A stretch of DNA of 64,000 bases from Arsenicibacter sp965247375. Lineage in GTDB: Bacteria; Bacteroidota; Bacteroidia; Cytophagales; Spirosomataceae. Under the pieces are notes generated by a model. The model was given only the letters and a program-made list of their open reading frames with translations. It was not told the DNA's origin and ran no database searches. The position numbers and the translations under genes were made by a program. The stretch covers positions 1 through 64,000 of the forward strand of contig CBDFHU010000072.1 of assembly GCA_965247375.1 (NCBI GenBank), in the 5' to 3' direction. Shown piece after piece: positions 60,002-64,000 of the stretch. How positions within the stretch are numbered: the stretch's first letter is position 1; every line of letters begins with the position of its first letter.

Positions 60002-62371
60002 ATGCTCCGGTCTTACTTCACCATCGCGCTTCGGAATCTCTGGAAGCACCGTCTGTTTACCGCTATTAATATTTTCGGGCTTGCTTCGGGGCTAACCGTC
60101 TGTTTACTGGCCATCACCCATATCCGGACGGCATTTACCTATGATACGTTCCACCCCGACCGCGAACGCATCTACCGCGTACTGACCGACGTAGAAGATA
60201 AAGGCAGCAACCTGACCGCCTTTGCCACATCGCCGATGCCCCTTGCGCCGACGCTGCTCCGGGATTATCCGTTTGTCGAAAAAATGACCCGTTTTACACG
60301 GGTATACGGCGAGGTACTCGTCAGCAACAAACGGCTGGAAGCCATGAGCTACGCGGTCGATCCGGATTTCTTTTCGATGTTCGGCTTCCGGATACAATCA
60401 GGTAGTGCGGCGACTGCACCCAATACCGTTGTGCTGACCAATAAAACGGCCGGACGCTTTTTTGGTAAAGCCAACCCAATCGGCCAGACAATACAGCTCA
60501 GCGATCTTCCCCCATTGACGGTCACTGGCGTTCTGGCCGGCGATCTGCCTAATTCACACCTTCAGTTTGATCTGTTGCTATCGCTGAACGCAACGAATGA
60601 AAAAGCCCGCCGGTACCTGAATGACTGGAAAAATTACTCAGGCGGCTTCACCTATGTACGTCTGAAACCGAACACGCCTGTCGCCACATTCGACCGGATT
60701 CTGGCCGGCCTTTCGGCTAAAATCTGCCGGACAACACAATTTCCCTATGCCAAACGCTACACCTTCCGGAGCCAGGCACTGACCAGCATCTCTCCCGCCT
60801 TCACCGAACTGGCCTTTTCAACCTACGAGCCACAGATTGGTGGCCTCAGCGTGGAAATGAGTGTCGGGTTGCTGACGCTTTTGCTGGCCGGATTTAATTA
60901 CGTAAATCTGACTTTGGCCCGATCACTGAGCAGGGCGCGGGAAGTAGGAATCCGCAAGGTTTCGGGGGCATTACGCTGGCAGCTGATGGGTCAGTTTATG
61001 GCTGAGTCGGTGGTACTTTCTGTTCTCGCACTGGTGCTTGCTTTTGTATTTCTGCAACTTGTAATCCCCATGCCTTTTGTCCAGCGATGGCTGGTCAAAG
61101 GAGCGACCTGGGATGTTTCGCTCTTCAGCCTGTTTGCGGGCTTTGCCTTACTGGCGGGTCTGGCAGCCGGTTTTGCCCCCGCCCGTATTTTATCTGCCTT
61201 CGAACCGGCACAGGTTCTCCGGAGCCATACCGGCCTGAAAGTCATCAAGGGCATTTCACTGCGTAAATCACTGATTGTCGCTCAGTTTACCATTTCCATG
61301 ATTGCCATGATCGGGTTATTGACCATGATCCGGCAGCAACAGTTTATGGCCAGTTCAAACTACGGTTTCCGGACAGAGCGGGTGTTGAATATCCCGTTAG
61401 GCAGTGTGCCTTATCAGCGGTTGGCAAATGAACTGAAATCAGTAGCCGGTGTTGAGCAATTGTCTCCCTTGTCGGTTATGCTGGCAGACCACGGCGGCGA
61501 TGATCACAACATGGTCCGCCGGAGCCGGTCGGCTACCGACTCGGTTGGTACGATGAGCATTTCGGCTGATGCGGGCTTACTACCTGCTATGGGTCTGAAG
61601 CTAGTCGCGGGTCAGAACCTGCCGGTCAGCCACAACGATTCGTCGGGCCGGCTGGTAATCGTTAATCAGGAGATGGTAAAGGCCCTGAAACTGGGAGATG
61701 CCCGCGATGCCGTTGGTAAAACCATCTGGCTCAACGACAGTACGGATGTGCAGATTGCCGGGGTTGTGGCCGACTTCCGGTATGCGACCATGGCATGGGC
61801 CATTATGCCGCTATTGATTCAATACCAGCCCCATCGTTTCCGGTACCTCAACCTTACTGTTGCCAAAGGAACCGAAGCGCAGGTGCTGGCCGACGTTAAC
61901 CGCATCTGGGAAAAACTGGCACCATATGATGCCTTTGAAGGCCAGTGGTATACTGACTATCTGGACCAGCGCCACAGCCACAACGACGATGTCTTTTTTA
62001 TGTCGCTACTTGTCGGTCTTGCGCTGTCGATTGCCTGTCTGGGACTGCTTGGGATGGTAACTTACAATACAACGTTACGCATCAAGGAAGTAGGTATCCG
62101 GAAAGTACTGGGAGCTAAAGTGAGTGAGCTGGTCTGGCTGCTGTCGTGGGATTTTGTACGTCTGTTACTGATTGCCAGCGCCATTGCTTTCCCGCTGGGG
62201 ACTCTGCTAGGATACACCTTTCTGATGAGTTTCGCCTATCACGTCAGTATTGGCGTGGAAACACTGGGAAGCTGCCTTGGTATACTGTTACTGGTGGGTG
62301 GATTAACCATCGGCTGGCGGACATACCGTGTGGCCCAGACCAATCCGGCAAACAGCCTGCGGTCGGAATAA
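60002..62371 (+). CDS. FtsX-like ABC transporter permease (MacB type), 3
   Basis: A 789-residue protein, third of this type. Start MLRSYFTIALRNLWKHRLF; a periplasmic domain to about 270, membrane segments with SRAREVGIRKVSGA, a second half with KEVGIRKVLGAK, and final helices. It is more distant from the first two permeases than they are from each other. No ATPase gene is nearby. Confidence 0.9.
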   Translation: MLRSYFTIALRNLWKHRLFTAINIFGLASGLTVCLLAITHIRTAFTYDTFHPDRERIYRVLTDVEDKGSNLTAFATSPMPLAPTLLRDYPFVEKMTRFTRVYGEVLVSNKRLEAMSYAVDPDFFSMFGFRIQSGSAATAPNTVVLTNKTAGRFFGKANPIGQTIQLSDLPPLTVTGVLAGDLPNSHLQFDLLLSLNATNEKARRYLNDWKNYSGGFTYVRLKPNTPVATFDRILAGLSAKICRTTQFPYAKRYTFRSQALTSISPAFTELAFSTYEPQIGGLSVEMSVGLLTLLLAGFNYVNLTLARSLSRAREVGIRKVSGALRWQLMGQFMAESVVLSVLALVLAFVFLQLVIPMPFVQRWLVKGATWDVSLFSLFAGFALLAGLAAGFAPARILSAFEPAQVLRSHTGLKVIKGISLRKSLIVAQFTISMIAMIGLLTMIRQQQFMASSNYGFRTERVLNIPLGSVPYQRLANELKSVAGVEQLSPLSVMLADHGGDDHNMVRRSRSATDSVGTMSISADAGLLPAMGLKLVAGQNLPVSHNDSSGRLVIVNQEMVKALKLGDARDAVGKTIWLNDSTDVQIAGVVADFRYATMAWAIMPLLIQYQPHRFRYLNLTVAKGTEAQVLADVNRIWEKLAPYDAFEGQWYTDYLDQRHSHNDDVFFMSLLVGLALSIACLGLLGMVTYNTTLRIKEVGIRKVLGAKVSELVWLLSWDFVRLLLIASAIAFPLGTLLGYTFLMSFAYHVSIGVETLGSCLGILLLVGGLTIGWRTYRVAQTNPANSLRSE

Positions 62372-62374
62372 ACA

Positions 62375-62410
62375 ACAGCAGACCGGCAGGGTGCCTTGCC
62401 GGTCTGCTGT
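62375..62410 (+). terminator. Hairpin after permease 3
   Basis: ACAGCAGACCGGCA arms of 14 bp, perfectly paired, 3 bp after the stop; the following T run is weak, so it may act in both directions. Confidence 0.7.
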
Positions 62411-62419
62411 ATGTACGGT

Positions 62420-62599
62420 TTATGCATCACGCATCCGGCGGCCTTTGGTCTTTTCAGCCGACTTCGTCTGCTCGCGCTCGTATTCTTCTTTCTGCCGCTT
62501 TTCGGCCGTCAGGTTCCGGTATAATCCGTTAAGGACATAAATATCATCTATCTCATCAACAAGCTGATGAATTTGCTCCCGAATGTGTTCAATACGCAT
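62420..62599 (-). CDS. Small charged hypothetical protein (59 aa)
   Basis: Reading the minus strand gives MRIEHIREQIHQLVDEID, then VLNGLYRNLTAEKRQKEEYE and a basic end with KTKGRRMRDA: a highly charged helix, probably coiled coil. The frame has a good ATG and no internal stop. No family recognised. It is a stand-alone gene convergent with permease 3. Confidence 0.6.
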   Translation of the reverse strand: MRIEHIREQIHQLVDEIDDIYVLNGLYRNLTAEKRQKEEYEREQTKSAEKTKGRRMRDA

Positions 62600-62668
62600 A
62601 GCCTGTATTCATTTTACCAACAGCATAACTATGTAAACTACAGATTGTCGGTTAAAACTACAGTTTTT

Positions 62669-64000
62669 TTACGGCTTTACAGCCTTAACCTGCGCCTGAT
62701 GTCCATCAACTAAAATGCTAATAATATAAACACCAGCCATTTGCCCTAATTTAACCGATATGCTGACTGGTTCGGCCACCGACTCCTGAATAGTACTACT
62801 GACGAACCGGCCCTGACTATCGTAGCACAATACCGTCACCGTTTTGCTTGCCATTAAACCAGTCAGCCGAAGGGTTGCACGGTCTGTCAGTACGGGGTTG
62901 TCTAACAACAGCACCTGTAAACCGCTGACCGTCGGTGCCAGCCTTCCCCCAAACGGACATGCCTGCGCGGGGTTCCAGAGCAGGCTACTGACAATGCCTT
63001 GCTGCCTTGCAAAAATCCGGACCGTTTCTTTGCTTTCTCTGATGACCGCATCCAGTATATGCTCCGCCCGGATTGTCCAGCCGGTAATTCCAACTGCCAT
63101 GAATTCAACCAGGCTATTATCACCACCCGCTATCTGAAAGCGCAAATTACCTGTCTGACAATCATATAAAGGCGGCAGCAACGTCAGGCTGACCGGTGAT
63201 GCCGGCTGAGCGCCGGTTGTCGCTGGCGGCGGTAACGGTACAGTTGCTTTCTGGCAGTACCCTTTCAGGTCGAACAAATAGCTGACCAGAGAACTTCCCT
63301 GACGGGCATAAATCAGGACCGGTGGCTGTTCCAGCCGGAGCGCCTCCTCTACGTGATGAATTGACTGCGTTGTCCAGCCGGTAATTCCGACCGCCATGAA
63401 TTCGGCCGGTTGCCCGTCTCCCCCTTGATACCGGAACGTAATCACACCGGTTGCACAACTGTATAAAGGTTCCAGTAAAGCCAATGGCTGGCCGGTATTG
63501 CCGGTTGGCGAGCCGGGAATTATCGTTGTGGTTGATGGCGGCGGCGGAGCAACCGGAATGCGCTGATTCCAGGGACGGGTACTGTCAGGACATGCCGCTG
63601 AAATCAGCGGCAGATTATATTCAAAAACCTGTTCCTGTGTCCCCTGACGTACACGGATAAACAGGATTTTCGGATCGCGGTGTACCAGATCATCCCCTGC
63701 CATCACGCAGGCTTCGGTACTCCATTCGCTCAAATTGTCAATCTTATAATGCACCGCCGACCCGTCACCACCGCAGGTCGCTACACAAACAGTACTTTCT
63801 TTGCAATTGAGCACCGGTGTTTTCAGGCGAAGCGGCTTGTTTGGTCCGGGCGAGCAATCCCCGCAGGCGGCTACCAGATCAAAGGCATACGTCGCTGTAT
63901 AGCCTGATTGACGGACATGCAGCGGAATGGTTTTCGGGTCATTTCTCAGTTCCTGAGGTACTGTTACGGACAAATTCGTTGTCCAGTCGGTCAGTCCGAC
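62669..64000 (-). CDS. Secreted repeat protein with T9SS tail, cut by window edge
   Basis: At least 443 residues; the frame stays open to the right edge. Four repeated units of about 75 residues each contain a Cys at both ends and the motif VGITGWT (VGLTDWT at the edge; a NLSEWS variant in the second), with FRYQGGDGQPAEF or FQIAGGDNSLVEF upstream. Short Pro/Thr linkers (APPPPSTTTIIPG, PPPATTGAQP) join some of them. The C-terminus (about 355-434) is a T9SS sorting domain (LLDNPVLTDRATLRLTGL, YDSQGRFVS, MAGVYIISIL). It is expected on the cell surface; the repeat family was not identified. Confidence 0.72.
   Translation of the reverse strand, partial: VGLTDWTTNLSVTVPQELRNDPKTIPLHVRQSGYTATYAFDLVAACGDCSPGPNKPLRLKTPVLNCKESTVCVATCGGDGSAVHYKIDNLSEWSTEACVMAGDDLVHRDPKILFIRVRQGTQEQVFEYNLPLISAACPDSTRPWNQRIPVAPPPPSTTTIIPGSPTGNTGQPLALLEPLYSCATGVITFRYQGGDGQPAEFMAVGITGWTTQSIHHVEEALRLEQPPVLIYARQGSSLVSYLFDLKGYCQKATVPLPPPATTGAQPASPVSLTLLPPLYDCQTGNLRFQIAGGDNSLVEFMAVGITGWTIRAEHILDAVIRESKETVRIFARQQGIVSSLLWNPAQACPFGGRLAPTVSGLQVLLLDNPVLTDRATLRLTGLMASKTVTVLCYDSQGRFVSSTIQESVAEPVSISVKLGQMAGVYIISILVDGHQAQVKAVKP

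Noticed and set aside
1..64000. tRNA or rRNA genes
   Set aside because: No tRNA cloverleaf with T-loop GGTTCRA pattern and no rRNA segments were noticed on either strand by eye; a scan would be decisive.

Overview
The window comes from a Bacteroidota chromosome, most likely Cytophagales and close to Spirosoma (inferred; no rRNA is present to confirm it). The evidence is a SusC/SusD pair, TonB receptors with carboxypeptidase-like N-terminal domains, type IX secretion (T9SS) C-terminal tails, LytS/LytTR-type signalling, DUF4097 and DUF1080 proteins, large FtsX-like permeases in series, and A-rich rather than Shine-Dalgarno leaders. The backbone is GC-rich. A block at about 20.8-31.2 kb, and the thioredoxin-like gene at 31.9-33.3 kb, are clearly AT-rich and look acquired.

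Layout. 0-12 kb: a START protein, a 67-bp tandem repeat, an AraC regulator next to a short-chain dehydrogenase, a Gfo/Idh/MocA oxidoreductase with a DUF1080 protein, two DEAD-box helicases, a PIN toxin-antitoxin pair and a secreted beta-helix protein. 12-20 kb: a TonB receptor, an ArsR/SRPBCC pair, a membrane-anchored AraC regulator and an M1 peptidase fusion. 34-44 kb: acetyltransferases, OsmC, a histidine kinase/LytTR operon, two divergent Crp-like regulators (one frameshifted), an FAD monooxygenase, and GH130 and GH5 genes. 44-64 kb: three FtsX-like permeases, a candidate small RNA, cbpM-cbpA, a RAYT transposase remnant, a susCD pair, a DUF4097 protein and a T9SS protein cut by the window edge.

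The most notable region is 20,974-31,176. It is an integron-like cassette array: seven units, all read from the minus strand, each one gene (or one gene pair) followed closely by a 123-124 bp imperfect palindrome that starts with ...AAC and ends with GTT.... In most units the few bases after GTT at the unit's own 5' end match the unit's own 3' palindrome better than the two ends of one palindrome match each other. This is expected if units exchange as circles with a crossover in the GTT core, as integron cassettes do. No integrase lies in the window and the core differs from the classical attC consensus, so it is either a CALIN-type array or a related system. Cargo includes a TIR/SLOG-like protein, a GmrSD-type DUF262/DUF1524 protein, a HEPN protein with an RX4H motif and a radical SAM enzyme with a small partner, which suggests conflict or defence functions. 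An IS256-family element sits inside one palindrome and an IS5-family element splits a two-motif aspartic protease gene; both have clean target duplications, so both loci can be reconstructed.

Several palindromic repeat families (67-bp tandem units, GTGGTGGCACGA palindromes, hairpins with a TAG loop) lie between genes, together with a RAYT fragment, the transposase class that mobilises such repeats.
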